The notes beneath the pieces were generated by a model, which was not told the DNA's origin, searched no databases, and saw nothing but the letters and a program-made list of their open reading frames with translations. The position numbers and the translations under genes were made by a program. This document shows, piece after piece, positions 34,247-42,939 of a stretch of DNA of 64,000 nt; position 1 is the stretch's first letter; each line of letters opens with the position of its first letter. The stretch is from Sphingomonas sp. UV9 (GTDB lineage Bacteria > Pseudomonadota > Alphaproteobacteria > Sphingomonadales > Sphingomonadaceae): assembly GCF_004101245.1 (NCBI RefSeq), contig NZ_SCIN01000003.1, positions 1 through 64,000 of the forward strand. Direction: 5' to 3'.

Positions 34247-35230
34247 ATGAAACTGGCCGATCTGGCCGTGCTCGCCGGCGTCTCGACCGCGACGGTATCG
34301 CGGGCGCTGGCGGGGCATAGCTCGGTCAATGCCAAGACGCAGGCGCGGATCCTGGCGTTGGCGCGCGAGCATGACGTGCGGCCCAACCAGCTCGCGCGCA
34401 ACCTGCGGCTGAAGAGCACCGGGGCGATCGGGCTGGTCCTGCCGCTGGGGCACGCGCGGACGCAACATCTGACCGACCCGTTCTTCCTGACGCTGCTCGG
34501 GTTTCTCGCCGATCTGCTGGTCGAGCGTGGCTATGACATCCTGTTGTCGCGGGTCATTCCCGCCGCCGACGACTGGCTGGAGCGCGTGGTCGACAGCGGG
34601 CGGATCGACGGTCTGCTGCTGGTCGGCCAGTCGGACCAGTTCGCGGCGATCGAGCGGGTGGCGCAACGCTATCGTCCGCTGGTCGTGTGGGGCGCGCATC
34701 GTCCGGACCAGCATCATCTGACGATCGGATCGGACAATGTCGCGGGCGGTCGGATGGCGGCCGAGCATCTGATCGCGCAAGGCCGGCAGCGGCTCCTGTT
34801 CGTCGGCGACCCTGCCCCGCCCGAATTCGCGGACCGGCTGGCCGGGTTCGCGGCGGCGGCACGTGACGCGGGCGTTGCGCACGACGTGCTGACGACGCCG
34901 ATGATGCCCGAAGCGGTCCATGCCGCGATGGCGGAGCACCTCGCCGGCGGCACGGTTCCGGATGCGATCTTTGCCGCATCGGACGTTGCGGCGATGAGCG
35001 TCCTGCGCGCGCTGGCCGAGGCCGGGATCGATATTCCCGGCAAGACCGCGGTGGTCGGCTATGACGACGTGACGCTCGCCGCCCACACCTCGCCGTCGCT
35101 GACGACGATCCGCCAGGACCTGGAAATCGGCGCCGAACTCATGGTCGATCGCCTGCTGAAACGGATCGCCGGGGAGCCTGCCGAGTCCGCGATCGTCCCC
35201 CCCGTGTTGATTACACGACAGTCCGGATGA
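34247..35230 (+). CDS. suxR: LacI-family repressor of the sucrose locus (SuxR-like)
   Basis: Transcriptional repressor of 327 residues. The N-terminal helix-turn-helix is MKLADLAVLAGVSTATVSRALAG with the hinge segment around ILALAREHDVRPNQLARNLR, read in parts. A sugar-binding domain of the ribose-binding fold follows, with DNVAGGRMAAEHLI, DVAAMSVLRALAEAG and VVGYDDVTLA. The gene lies directly upstream of the receptor gene. Two palindromes CAATCGATTG lie just past its stop, in front of suxA, and are its likely operators. By analogy with the Xanthomonas sux locus the inducer should be sucrose; this is inference from gene order. Confidence 0.87.
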   Translation: MKLADLAVLAGVSTATVSRALAGHSSVNAKTQARILALAREHDVRPNQLARNLRLKSTGAIGLVLPLGHARTQHLTDPFFLTLLGFLADLLVERGYDILLSRVIPAADDWLERVVDSGRIDGLLLVGQSDQFAAIERVAQRYRPLVVWGAHRPDQHHLTIGSDNVAGGRMAAEHLIAQGRQRLLFVGDPAPPEFADRLAGFAAAARDAGVAHDVLTTPMMPEAVHAAMAEHLAGGTVPDAIFAASDVAAMSVLRALAEAGIDIPGKTAVVGYDDVTLAAHTSPSLTTIRQDLEIGAELMVDRLLKRIAGEPAESAIVPPVLITRQSG

Positions 35231-35234
35231 GCTC

Positions 35235-35248
35235 TGCAATCGATTGTG
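35235..35248 (+). promoter_or_regulatory. Operator 1 (CAATCGATTG) upstream of suxA
   Basis: TGCAATCGATTGTG with a perfect 10-bp palindromic core at 35237-35246. It starts five bases after the suxR stop. Its centre lies 24 bp from the centre of operator 2, an arrangement typical of cooperative LacI-family control. Confidence 0.7.
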
Positions 35249-35258
35249 AAAATCCTGT

Positions 35259-35272
35259 TGCAATCGATTGCA
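35259..35272 (+). promoter_or_regulatory. Operator 2 (perfect 14-bp palindrome) upstream of suxA
   Basis: TGCAATCGATTGCA is a perfect 14-bp palindrome, the stronger of the two sites, 58 bp before the suxA start. Probably bound by the LacI-family protein encoded upstream. Confidence 0.75.
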
Positions 35273-35329
35273 GAAATAGTAGGAGGCGATCCTTGGCTTC
35301 ACAGAAAGCCAGCCCGCAGGGAGGATCGC

Positions 35330-37828
35330 ATGAGAGTACGTCACGTTTTGCTGGCTGGCATCGCCGCCGCTTCGTTCGCAACCACGGCCTCGGCCCAGAC
35401 CGCCGATCCGCAGGTCGACCCGGCAGCCGCCGCCGCTCCCGCTGCCGACGCACCGCAGGACGACATTGTCGTCACCGCGGTCGCGCGCGGCACCAACCGG
35501 CTCAACACCTCGATCACGACCAGCTCGATCAACTCGGACACGCTGGTCCAGCTTGCACCGCGCACCTCGGGTGAGCTTCTCCGCAACCTCCCCGGCATCC
35601 GCGTCGAGGCGTCTGGCGGCGACGGCAACGCGAACATCTCGGTGCGCGGCCTGCCGGTCGCGTCGGGCGGGTCGAAGTTTCTCCAGTTGCAGGAGGACGG
35701 CCTGCCGATCCTCGAATTCGGCGACATCACCTTCGGCAACACGGACAATTTCCTGCGCGCCGATTTCAACGTCCGGACGATCGAGTCGGTCCGCGGCGGA
35801 TCGGCCTCGACCTTCGCCTCGAACTCGCCGGGCGGCGTCATCAACTTCATCTCGAAGACCGGCGAGCAGGAAGGCGGCGCGTTCCAGCTGTCGAGCGGGC
35901 TCGACTACCGCGAGTTCCGCGTCGATTTCGACCAGGGCGGCAAGCTGTCCGACACCCTCACCTATCATTTCGGTGGCTTCTACCGGATCGGCGACGGCCA
36001 GCGACAGGTCGGCTATGACGGCGTCAAGGGCGGCCAGTTCAAGGCGAACATCACCAAGTCGTTCGGCGACGGCGGCTATGTCCGGCTGTACGGCAAGTAT
36101 CTCGACGACCGCGCGATCGGCTACCTGCCGAACCCGGTGCAGGTGACCGGCACCAATAGCGATCCGACCTACCGCAACCTGCCGAACTTCTCGATCAACA
36201 ACGGCACGCTGCACAGCGGCAACATCCGCACCGTCCAGACGCTCGACGGCAACAACCAGCTGACCACGCGCTCGATCGCCGACGGCCAGCATCCGGTCGT
36301 CTATTCGGCCGGGCTGGAGACGCAGATCCCGGTCGCCGACGGCTGGAACATCGTCGAGCGCTTCCGCTATTCGGACATCTCGGGCGGCTTCACCTCGCCG
36401 TTCCCATCCGCCGTGGACTCCGCACAGACGATCGCCAACTCGATCGGCGGCGCGGGCGCGCAGCTGTTCTACGCAAGCGGATCGCAGGCGGGCCAGCGGA
36501 TCGCCAACCCGGCGTCGCTCAACGGCAACGGCCTGCTCGCAAACGTCGTGCTGTTCGACGTCGACCTGAAGAGCCTCAACAATATCACCAACGACATCCG
36601 CCTCAACGGCTCGGTGCCGCTGGGCTCGGGAACGCTGGCGATCACCGGCGGCTTCTATGCGTCGCGCCAGGACATCAAGAGCGACTGGCTGTGGAACTCG
36701 TTCGTCCAGACCGTCGCCGATGACGGGCGTTCGGAACTCGTCGACATCCGCACCGCCGCCGGCGTGCCGGTGACGCAGGGCGGCCAGCAGGGATTTTCGG
36801 CGCAAGGCTTCGGCAATTGCTGCCGCCGGTCGTACGATCTCGACTACACGACCTACGCGCCGTTCGCACAGCTGGGGCTGGAGATCGGCCGCTTCAACAT
36901 CGACGGTTCGCTGCGCTACGACTTCGGTCGGGCTCGCGGCAGCGTCGCCGGCGCCGATCTGGGTGCGGGCTTCGGCACCGGCATCACGAGCTTCGACATC
37001 AATGGCGACGGCGTGATCTCGGCCGCCGAGCGCCAGGTCGCGGTGATCCCGAACGTCCGGTCGCCGCTGAACTACAACTACGATTATCTGTCCTATTCGG
37101 GCGGCGCGAACTATCGCCTGACCGGCACCACCGCGCTGTTCGCCCGCTACAGCCGCGGCGGCCGCGCCAATGCCGATCGCCTGTTGTTCGGCCCCTCGAT
37201 CGACACGACGACGGGTGGCCTCACCGACCAGGGCGCCGCGGTCGATTTCGTCCGCCAGCTCGAAGGCGGCTTCAAGTTCCGCCAGAACGGCCTCTCGCTC
37301 TACGCCACCGGCTTCTGGGCACGCACCGAGGAGCAGAATTTCGAGGCCACGACGCAGCGCTTCTTCAACCGCGAATATGAAGCCAAGGGCGTCGAGCTCG
37401 AGGGTCGGATCGCACGCGGGCCGTTCTCGCTGTCGGCGGGCGGCACCTACACCGATGCCGAGATCACCAAGGATGTCCTGAACCCCGCGGTCGAAGGCAA
37501 CCGCCCGCGTCGCCAGGCCAAGTTCATCTTCCAGGCCACCCCGCAGGTCGATGTCGGTCGGCTGACCGTCGGCGCGAACGTGATCGGCACCACCGACAGC
37601 TTCGCGCAGGACAACAATGTCCTCAAGATGCCCGGCTACACGCAGGTCAACGCGTTCGTGTCGGTCCGTCCGGCGGAGAACGTGACGCTGTCGGTGAACG
37701 GCAACAACCTGTTCGACGTGAAGGGCATCACCGAGGCCGAGGAAGGCGCGATCCCGACCAACGGCATCGTGCGGGCGCGCTCGATCACCGGCCGGACGAT
37801 CTCCGCCGCGGTTCGCGTCGGCTTCTGA
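35330..37828 (+). CDS. suxA: TonB-dependent receptor for sucrose (SuxA-like)
   Basis: Outer-membrane active transporter of 832 residues. Signal peptide MRVRHVLLAGIAAASFATTASA (read in parts). The TonB-box region is DDIVVTAVARG. The plug has LRNLPGIRVEASGG, ISVRGLPVASGG and ESVRGGSASTFASNSPGGVINF, and the barrel ends in ISAAVRVGF. ATG 35330 has a strong GGGAGGA ribosome site; a longer frame back to 35246 runs through the operators and is not used. It lies between the LacI regulator and amylosucrase, the order of the Xanthomonas sux genes, where SuxA imports sucrose with high affinity. Specificity here is inferred from context. Confidence 0.9.
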   Translation: MRVRHVLLAGIAAASFATTASAQTADPQVDPAAAAAPAADAPQDDIVVTAVARGTNRLNTSITTSSINSDTLVQLAPRTSGELLRNLPGIRVEASGGDGNANISVRGLPVASGGSKFLQLQEDGLPILEFGDITFGNTDNFLRADFNVRTIESVRGGSASTFASNSPGGVINFISKTGEQEGGAFQLSSGLDYREFRVDFDQGGKLSDTLTYHFGGFYRIGDGQRQVGYDGVKGGQFKANITKSFGDGGYVRLYGKYLDDRAIGYLPNPVQVTGTNSDPTYRNLPNFSINNGTLHSGNIRTVQTLDGNNQLTTRSIADGQHPVVYSAGLETQIPVADGWNIVERFRYSDISGGFTSPFPSAVDSAQTIANSIGGAGAQLFYASGSQAGQRIANPASLNGNGLLANVVLFDVDLKSLNNITNDIRLNGSVPLGSGTLAITGGFYASRQDIKSDWLWNSFVQTVADDGRSELVDIRTAAGVPVTQGGQQGFSAQGFGNCCRRSYDLDYTTYAPFAQLGLEIGRFNIDGSLRYDFGRARGSVAGADLGAGFGTGITSFDINGDGVISAAERQVAVIPNVRSPLNYNYDYLSYSGGANYRLTGTTALFARYSRGGRANADRLLFGPSIDTTTGGLTDQGAAVDFVRQLEGGFKFRQNGLSLYATGFWARTEEQNFEATTQRFFNREYEAKGVELEGRIARGPFSLSAGGTYTDAEITKDVLNPAVEGNRPRRQAKFIFQATPQVDVGRLTVGANVIGTTDSFAQDNNVLKMPGYTQVNAFVSVRPAENVTLSVNGNNLFDVKGITEAEEGAIPTNGIVRARSITGRTISAAVRVGF

Positions 37829-37836
37829 TCGGGCGG

Positions 37837-39648
37837 GTGAGCGTGACCTTGTCGTCTCAAACCGAGCGGCGCCTCGTCGCGCTCGCCCCCCGCCTCAAAC
37901 GCCAGCTTGAGCGGCTGTACGGCGCGGACCGGCTGGCCGTGCTCTGGCCGCGGATGGAGACGATCCTTCGCGAGCGCGCGGCCGATCGGCCGGCGGCGAT
38001 GGTCGCGCTCGACGACGCGCGACTGGGCGATCCCGACTGGTTCGTCGCGCCCGACATGCTGGGCTATTCGACCTATGTCGATCGGTACGCCGGGACCGTC
38101 GGCGGGCTGATCGACCGGGTCGACCATCTGGAGTCGCTGGGCGTTCGCTATCTGCATCTGCTCGCGTTGCTGAAGGCGCGCGCGGGCGACAGCGATGGCG
38201 GGTTTGCGGTTGCGGACTATCTTGCGATCGAGCCGCGGCTTGGGTCGATGGCCGATGTCGAGCGACTTGCCGCGCGGTTGCGCGACGGGCGGATCAGCCT
38301 GTGCGTCGATCTGGCGCTCAACCATACGGCCGACGATCATGCCTGGGCGAAGGCGGCGCTGGCCGGCGATCCGCACTACCGCGCCTTTTATCATGTGCTG
38401 AGCGAGGACGAGGCGCAGGCCTATGAGGCCGACCTGCCGCAGGTGTTTCCGACGACCGCGCCGGGCAATTTTACGCATGTGCCGGCGATGGGCGGGCAGG
38501 TCTGGACGACCTTCTATCCGTTCCAGTGGGATCTGAACTGGTCCAATCCCGAAGTCATGCTCGCGATCGTCGATACGATGCTGCGGCTGGCGAACCACGG
38601 GTTCGAGGCGTTCCGGCTGGATTCGATCGCGTTCCTGTGGAAACAGATCGGCACCGATTGCCGTAATCGTCCGCAAGCGCATTTCATCGTCCGGGCGCTC
38701 AGGGCTGCGCTCGACATCGTCGCGCCCGCGACGCTGCTGAAGGCCGAGGCGATCGTGCCGACCGCGCTGGTGCCGCCGTATTTCGGGGCCGACGAGGGGG
38801 CCGATTGGGGTGGCGGGTTCGAGCCCGAATGCCATCTGGTCTACAATAATTCGCTGATGGTGGCGGGCTGGGTCGCGCTGGCCGAACAGTCGGCCACCCT
38901 GCCCCATGCGATCGGCGAGGCGAGCGGCGGCCTGCCCCGCGGTGCGAACTGGCTGAGCTACGCGCGCTGCCACGACGATATCGGCTGGGGCGCGGTGATC
39001 GGCGATCTCGCCGGGGTCGACCCGGATCCGGTCGTACGGCTGAAGACGGCGGCCCGCTTCCTGGAAGGCGGCGACGGCAGCTGGGCGCGCGGCGCGCCGT
39101 TCCAGTCGGACGGCTCGGTGCTGCATGGCTCGAACGGGACGATGGCGTCGTTGGCCGGGCTGGAAGCGGCGGCGGATGACGAGGCGCGGGAGATGGCGTT
39201 TCGGCGCATCGCATTGCTGAATGCGCTGTCGATCGCGAGTGGTGGGCTGGCGACGACATACATGGGTGACGAAGCGGGGCTGCTGAACGACACGAGTTAT
39301 CTGACCGATCCCGAGCGCGCGCACGAAGGCCGCTGGCTGCACCGGCCGGAGATGGACTGGGCGGCAGTCGACGGCACTGCCGCACGAAGGATCAGCGGCG
39401 ATCTGGAAGCCTTGCGTGCCGCGCGGATCGCGAGCGGCGGTGCGGGCGCACCGACGGCGATCGCGACGGGCTCTCCTGCCCTGCTCGGGATCGGCTGTGG
39501 TAGCGACCGGGTGTTCCTGAACTTCTCCGATGCTGCGGTGCAAGTCGATGGCTTGGCAGGCTGGCAGGATCGCTTGTCCGAACAACCTTGCGGGGCCACG
39601 CTTGTCGTCGAGCCTTGGGGCGTCGTCTGGGCAGGCCCGGCGGCATGA
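37837..39648 (+). CDS. suxB: Amylosucrase / sucrose hydrolase (GH13)
   Basis: Splits sucrose and transfers the glucosyl unit to a growing alpha-1,4-glucan, or to water in sucrose hydrolases. The 603 residues show amylosucrase signatures: VRYLHLLALLKARAGDSDGGFAV (in parts), the nucleophile Asp262 in FRLDSIAFLWKQIGTDC, acid/base Glu304 in LKAEAIV and the transition-state Asp380 in RCHDDIGW. HDDIGW and the DSDGG loop separate it from ordinary alpha-amylases. GTG start eight bases after the suxA stop. No signal peptide, so it acts in the cytosol on sucrose delivered by the transporter downstream. Polymer-forming versus hydrolytic behaviour cannot be told by eye. Confidence 0.9.
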   Translation: MSVTLSSQTERRLVALAPRLKRQLERLYGADRLAVLWPRMETILRERAADRPAAMVALDDARLGDPDWFVAPDMLGYSTYVDRYAGTVGGLIDRVDHLESLGVRYLHLLALLKARAGDSDGGFAVADYLAIEPRLGSMADVERLAARLRDGRISLCVDLALNHTADDHAWAKAALAGDPHYRAFYHVLSEDEAQAYEADLPQVFPTTAPGNFTHVPAMGGQVWTTFYPFQWDLNWSNPEVMLAIVDTMLRLANHGFEAFRLDSIAFLWKQIGTDCRNRPQAHFIVRALRAALDIVAPATLLKAEAIVPTALVPPYFGADEGADWGGGFEPECHLVYNNSLMVAGWVALAEQSATLPHAIGEASGGLPRGANWLSYARCHDDIGWGAVIGDLAGVDPDPVVRLKTAARFLEGGDGSWARGAPFQSDGSVLHGSNGTMASLAGLEAAADDEAREMAFRRIALLNALSIASGGLATTYMGDEAGLLNDTSYLTDPERAHEGRWLHRPEMDWAAVDGTAARRISGDLEALRAARIASGGAGAPTAIATGSPALLGIGCGSDRVFLNFSDAAVQVDGLAGWQDRLSEQPCGATLVVEPWGVVWAGPAA

Positions 39649-39663
39649 TCGTGCAATTTCACA

Positions 39664-39787
39664 ATCCTCCCCCGCAAGGGGGAGGTGTCGCCGAAGGTGA
39701 CGGAGGGGGAGGACACAGAACAGCGGTTCCTCTTTCCTCCCCCTCCGTCTGGCAAGGGCCAGCCACCTCCCCCTGGCGGGGGAGGAT
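39664..39787. repeat. R-family element inside the sucrose locus
   Basis: CCTCCCCCGCAAGGGGGAGG, GCCGAAGGTGACGG, then CCGTCTGGCAAGGGCCAGCC and CCTCCCCCTGGCGGGGGAGG. It sits between suxB and suxC, where its strong hairpins could lower transporter expression relative to the upstream genes. Confidence 0.85.
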
Positions 39788-39829
39788 CGATAGGTCCGCG
39801 CCTTGCTGGCTTGTACAAGGGGCATGACG

Positions 39830-41149
39830 ATGATGAACCTCGGCCTCATGACCAAGCCCCGCCTGTCGCTGATGCGGTTGATCGAGATGAACCTCGGGTT
39901 CCTCGGGCTGCAATTCTCGTTCGGGCTGCAACAGGCGAACATGGCGCCGATCTATGGCTATCTCGGCGCGGACGAGGGCAGCATGCCGCTGCTCTGGCTC
40001 GCCGGGCCGGTGACCGGGTTGCTCATCCAGCCGCTGATCGGTGCGATGAGCGATCGGACCTCGACGCGGATCGGCCGACGCACGCCATATTTCCTGGTCG
40101 GTGCGGTGCTGTGCAGCCTGTGCCTGCTGGCGATGCCGTACAGCCCGAGCCTGTGGGTGGCGGCGAGCCTGTTGTGGGTGCTGGATGCCGCCAACAACGT
40201 GACGATGGAGCCGTACCGCGCCTATGTCGGCGACCGGCTGCCCGACGATCAGCGCGCCGCCGGGTTCCTGACCCAGTCGGCGTTCACCGGCCTCGCGCAG
40301 ACTTTGTCGTACCTGGCGCCGTCGCTGCTGGTGTGGATCGGTTTCAGCAAGAACGCGGTCGATGCCAACGGCATTCCCGACATCACCCGGATCGCGTTCC
40401 TGATCGGCGCAGTGCTGTCGCTGGCGACGATCGTCTGGTCGGTCGTGCGCGTGCCCGAACTGCCGCTGCCCGCCGACGAGCAGGCGCGGCTGGCGAAGGA
40501 GCCGCTGACGCTCGGCGGGACGCTGCGCGACCTGAAAACCGCGCTCGTCGAGATGCCGAGGCCGATGCGGCAGTTGGCGCTGGCGATGCTGTGCCAATGG
40601 TATGCGATGTTCGCCTACTGGCAGTTCATCACCTTCGCGGTCGCGCGGTCGCTGCACGGCACGACCGATGCCAAAAGCGAGGCATTTCGCGACACCGTGC
40701 TGACGGTCGGCCAGCTGGGCGCGTTCTACAATGCGGTCGCGTTCGTCGCGGCAATCGCGCTGGTTCCGCTCGCGCGACGCTGGGGCGCCAAGAGCGCGCA
40801 TGCCGCGTGCCTGCTCGCGTCGGGCGTGGCGATGCTCGCGATCCCCGGCATCGGCACCGAAGCCGGGCTGTTCGTCGCGATGCTCGGCATCGGCATCGGC
40901 TGGGCGAGCATGATGGGCAACCCGTACATCATGCTGATCGACATGATCCCGCCCGAGCGCAACGGCGTGTACATGGGGATCTTCAACATGTTCATCGTCA
41001 TCCCGATGATCATCGAGAGCCTGACGGTGCCGCTATTCTACCACTCGCTGCTGGGCGGCGAACCGCGCAATATCCTGTACCTCGGCGGTGCGCTGATGGT
41101 GCTGGGCGCGATCGCGACGACCCGCGTGACGATGCCGCCGCGGCAATAG
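39830..41149 (+). CDS. suxC: MFS sugar transporter, SLC45/GPH-like (SuxC-like)
   Basis: Inner-membrane sugar/proton symporter of about 440 residues with twelve hydrophobic segments. Landmarks are FSFGLQQANMAPIYGYLGA in helix 1, GAMSDRTSTRIGRRTPYFLVG (in parts) in loop 2-3, the DAANNVTMEPYRAYVGD region of helix 4-5 and MIPPERNGVYMGIFNM in the C-half. This pattern fits plant-sucrose-carrier-like bacterial transporters. ATG at 39824, 39830 or 39833 are all possible; 39830 has the best spacing to AAGGGG. It completes the regulator-receptor-amylosucrase-transporter set. Sucrose as substrate is inferred from context. Confidence 0.87.
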   Translation: MMNLGLMTKPRLSLMRLIEMNLGFLGLQFSFGLQQANMAPIYGYLGADEGSMPLLWLAGPVTGLLIQPLIGAMSDRTSTRIGRRTPYFLVGAVLCSLCLLAMPYSPSLWVAASLLWVLDAANNVTMEPYRAYVGDRLPDDQRAAGFLTQSAFTGLAQTLSYLAPSLLVWIGFSKNAVDANGIPDITRIAFLIGAVLSLATIVWSVVRVPELPLPADEQARLAKEPLTLGGTLRDLKTALVEMPRPMRQLALAMLCQWYAMFAYWQFITFAVARSLHGTTDAKSEAFRDTVLTVGQLGAFYNAVAFVAAIALVPLARRWGAKSAHAACLLASGVAMLAIPGIGTEAGLFVAMLGIGIGWASMMGNPYIMLIDMIPPERNGVYMGIFNMFIVIPMIIESLTVPLFYHSLLGGEPRNILYLGGALMVLGAIATTRVTMPPRQ

Positions 41150-41190
41150 CCTGCGAGATCCCCCGCAAGTTCCCGCCTTTATTTCCGCCG

Positions 41191-42861
41191 TTATTTTCCC
41201 TGGGCGCGCCACCGCTGGATCGTGCGCCCGATGATCTGATCTTCGCCGCCGACGTCGCGCCATAGCGCGGAGAACAGCGGATCGTTCGACGCAGGCCGCT
41301 TCGCATCCTCCAGCCGGTCGAAGCTGACCCGGATCGGGATCGTCACGCCCTCTCCGCAGATGATGCATTCGCGGTTGCGCAGCGCGGGGATGGAATCGAG
41401 AAACCCGCGCGCACCCTCGGGCATCGCCGCACGGACGAACGCCTGGTCGCGATCGTTGTTGAGGCGCATCGCGATGATCGTGCCGCACTGCGACAGTACG
41501 CCTTCCGCCAAATCCGACGGGCGCTGCGTGATGAGGCCCAGCGACACGCCGTATTTGCGGCCTTCCTTGGCGATCCGGCCGAGGATGCGACCGACTGCGC
41601 TGCTGGTTTCCTGACCCGCCGGAATATAGCGATGCGCCTCTTCGCAGACGAGCAGGATCGGGCGCTGCGGTTCGTTGCGCGACCAGATCGCGAAGTCGAA
41701 CGTCATTCGCGCGAGCACCGCGACGACGACCGAGGTAATCTCCGACGGCACGCCCGAGACGTCGATGATCGAGATCGGCTTGCCGTCCCCGGGCAGGCGG
41801 AAGATGCGCGCGAGGAACCCCGCCATCGTGTCGGCGACCAGCATCCCCGAGAACATGAAGCCATAGCGCGGATCCGCCTTGATCTCGTCGATCTTGGTCT
41901 TGAGACGGAGATACGGCGCGGTATCGCCGGCGCGGTCCATCTTGCCCATCTCGGCGTTGATGATCGCCGTCAGGTCGCTGAGCAGATACGGGATCGGTGC
42001 GTCGACCGTCAGCTTTGCGATCTCCTGGCCGATGCGGCTCTTGGCTTTGGCGGCGAGCAGGCATTTGGCGAGGATATCCGCATCGAACTGCCGCGCGGAA
42101 CCGCTGCTGGTGAGGAACACCTCGCAATGCTCCTCGAAGTTCATCAGCCAATAGGGCATCTGCAGGTTCGAGACGTCGTAGATCGCGCCGTTCGCCTTGA
42201 ACGCGGCGGCATATTCGCCGTGCGGGTCGATCATCACGATGTGACCCTGCGGCGCGAGTTCGCAGATCCGGTGGAGGATCAGCGCGGCGCCGGTCGACTT
42301 GCCCGTGCCGGTCGACCCGACGAGCGCGAAATGCTTGCCGAGCATGGCATCGACGTACAGCGCCGCGGGGATGTCCTCGGTCGGATAGACCGTGCCGATC
42401 GTGATGTTGGCACGGTCGTCGGCAGCGTAGATCTGTTGCAGGTCCGACGTCGTGATCGGAAACACCTCGCAGCCGGGCATCGGATAGCGGGTGACGCCAC
42501 GCCGGAAGCGATGGAGCTTGCCGGTGAGCGTCTCCTGGTCGCCCTCGCCGAGAAAGTCGATCTCGGCGGCGATGCAGGTGCCCACTGCGTCCTCGAGTTT
42601 CAACGAGCGGACATTGGCGACCAGCCATGTTCCGCCGACCCGCATCTTGACCTGGCTGCCGACCTGGCCGGCCGCCACGACGACAGGGTCCGGGTCGTCG
42701 AGCAGCCCGCCGATCGAGGCGCGGTCGAGCAACACGCGGCTGCTCGATCCGGCGATCGCGAAGACGACCCCGATCGGTGCGGCAACCGCATCCGCACTGG
42801 GCAAACTGCCGCCGAGCGACACTGCGCGCGCAAACGCGTCTGATCCCGGCATTTGGCTCAT
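41191..42861 (-). CDS. HerA/VirB4-like ATP-binding protein (DUF87)
   Basis: Hexameric FtsK/HerA-class ATPase of about 556 residues. An N-terminal beta-barrel (HAS-barrel-like, about 20-130) is followed by Walker A LVGSTGTGKST and MIDPHGEYAAAF. A DUF87 core carries Walker B LLVCEEAHRYIP, and TQRPSDL with the closing Arg region NNDRDQAFVRAAMP are typical of HerA-type DNA translocases. In archaea HerA works with the NurA nuclease in end resection; no NurA gene is present here. Such orphans are common in Alphaproteobacteria and uncharacterised. The first ATG at 42882 is an alternative start. Confidence 0.83.
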   Translation of the reverse strand: MSQMPGSDAFARAVSLGGSLPSADAVAAPIGVVFAIAGSSSRVLLDRASIGGLLDDPDPVVVAAGQVGSQVKMRVGGTWLVANVRSLKLEDAVGTCIAAEIDFLGEGDQETLTGKLHRFRRGVTRYPMPGCEVFPITTSDLQQIYAADDRANITIGTVYPTEDIPAALYVDAMLGKHFALVGSTGTGKSTGAALILHRICELAPQGHIVMIDPHGEYAAAFKANGAIYDVSNLQMPYWLMNFEEHCEVFLTSSGSARQFDADILAKCLLAAKAKSRIGQEIAKLTVDAPIPYLLSDLTAIINAEMGKMDRAGDTAPYLRLKTKIDEIKADPRYGFMFSGMLVADTMAGFLARIFRLPGDGKPISIIDVSGVPSEITSVVVAVLARMTFDFAIWSRNEPQRPILLVCEEAHRYIPAGQETSSAVGRILGRIAKEGRKYGVSLGLITQRPSDLAEGVLSQCGTIIAMRLNNDRDQAFVRAAMPEGARGFLDSIPALRNRECIICGEGVTIPIRVSFDRLEDAKRPASNDPLFSALWRDVGGEDQIIGRTIQRWRAQGK

Positions 42862-42939
42862 TCCGGCAAGATCCCCAGTCATTCCAACCCGACCGTGCCC
42901 GCAAAGGCGTAAACATCCGGTGACGATGGTGAACGCGCG

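Noticed and set aside
31411..34320. Very long open frame (969 codons) opposite the TonB receptor
   Set aside because: It is the high-GC shadow of the receptor gene: Arg/Asp/Gln-rich low-complexity translation, no domain, no ribosome site. The receptor on the other strand has full motifs.
34100..36805. Minus-strand 901-codon frame across suxR and suxA
   Set aside because: Runs through two well-supported genes and the operator region; translation has shadow-type composition without recognisable domains.
37636..39942. Minus-strand 768-codon frame opposite the amylosucrase gene
   Set aside because: Shadow of suxB; it even crosses the R-family repeat, which is non-coding at its other locations.
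41191..42861. HerA-like ATPase as part of a defence system (HerA/NurA or HerA-SIR2/DUF4297)
   Set aside because: No nuclease, SIR2 or DUF4297 gene is adjacent; neighbours are transport and metabolic genes. It looks like the common alphaproteobacterial orphan form.
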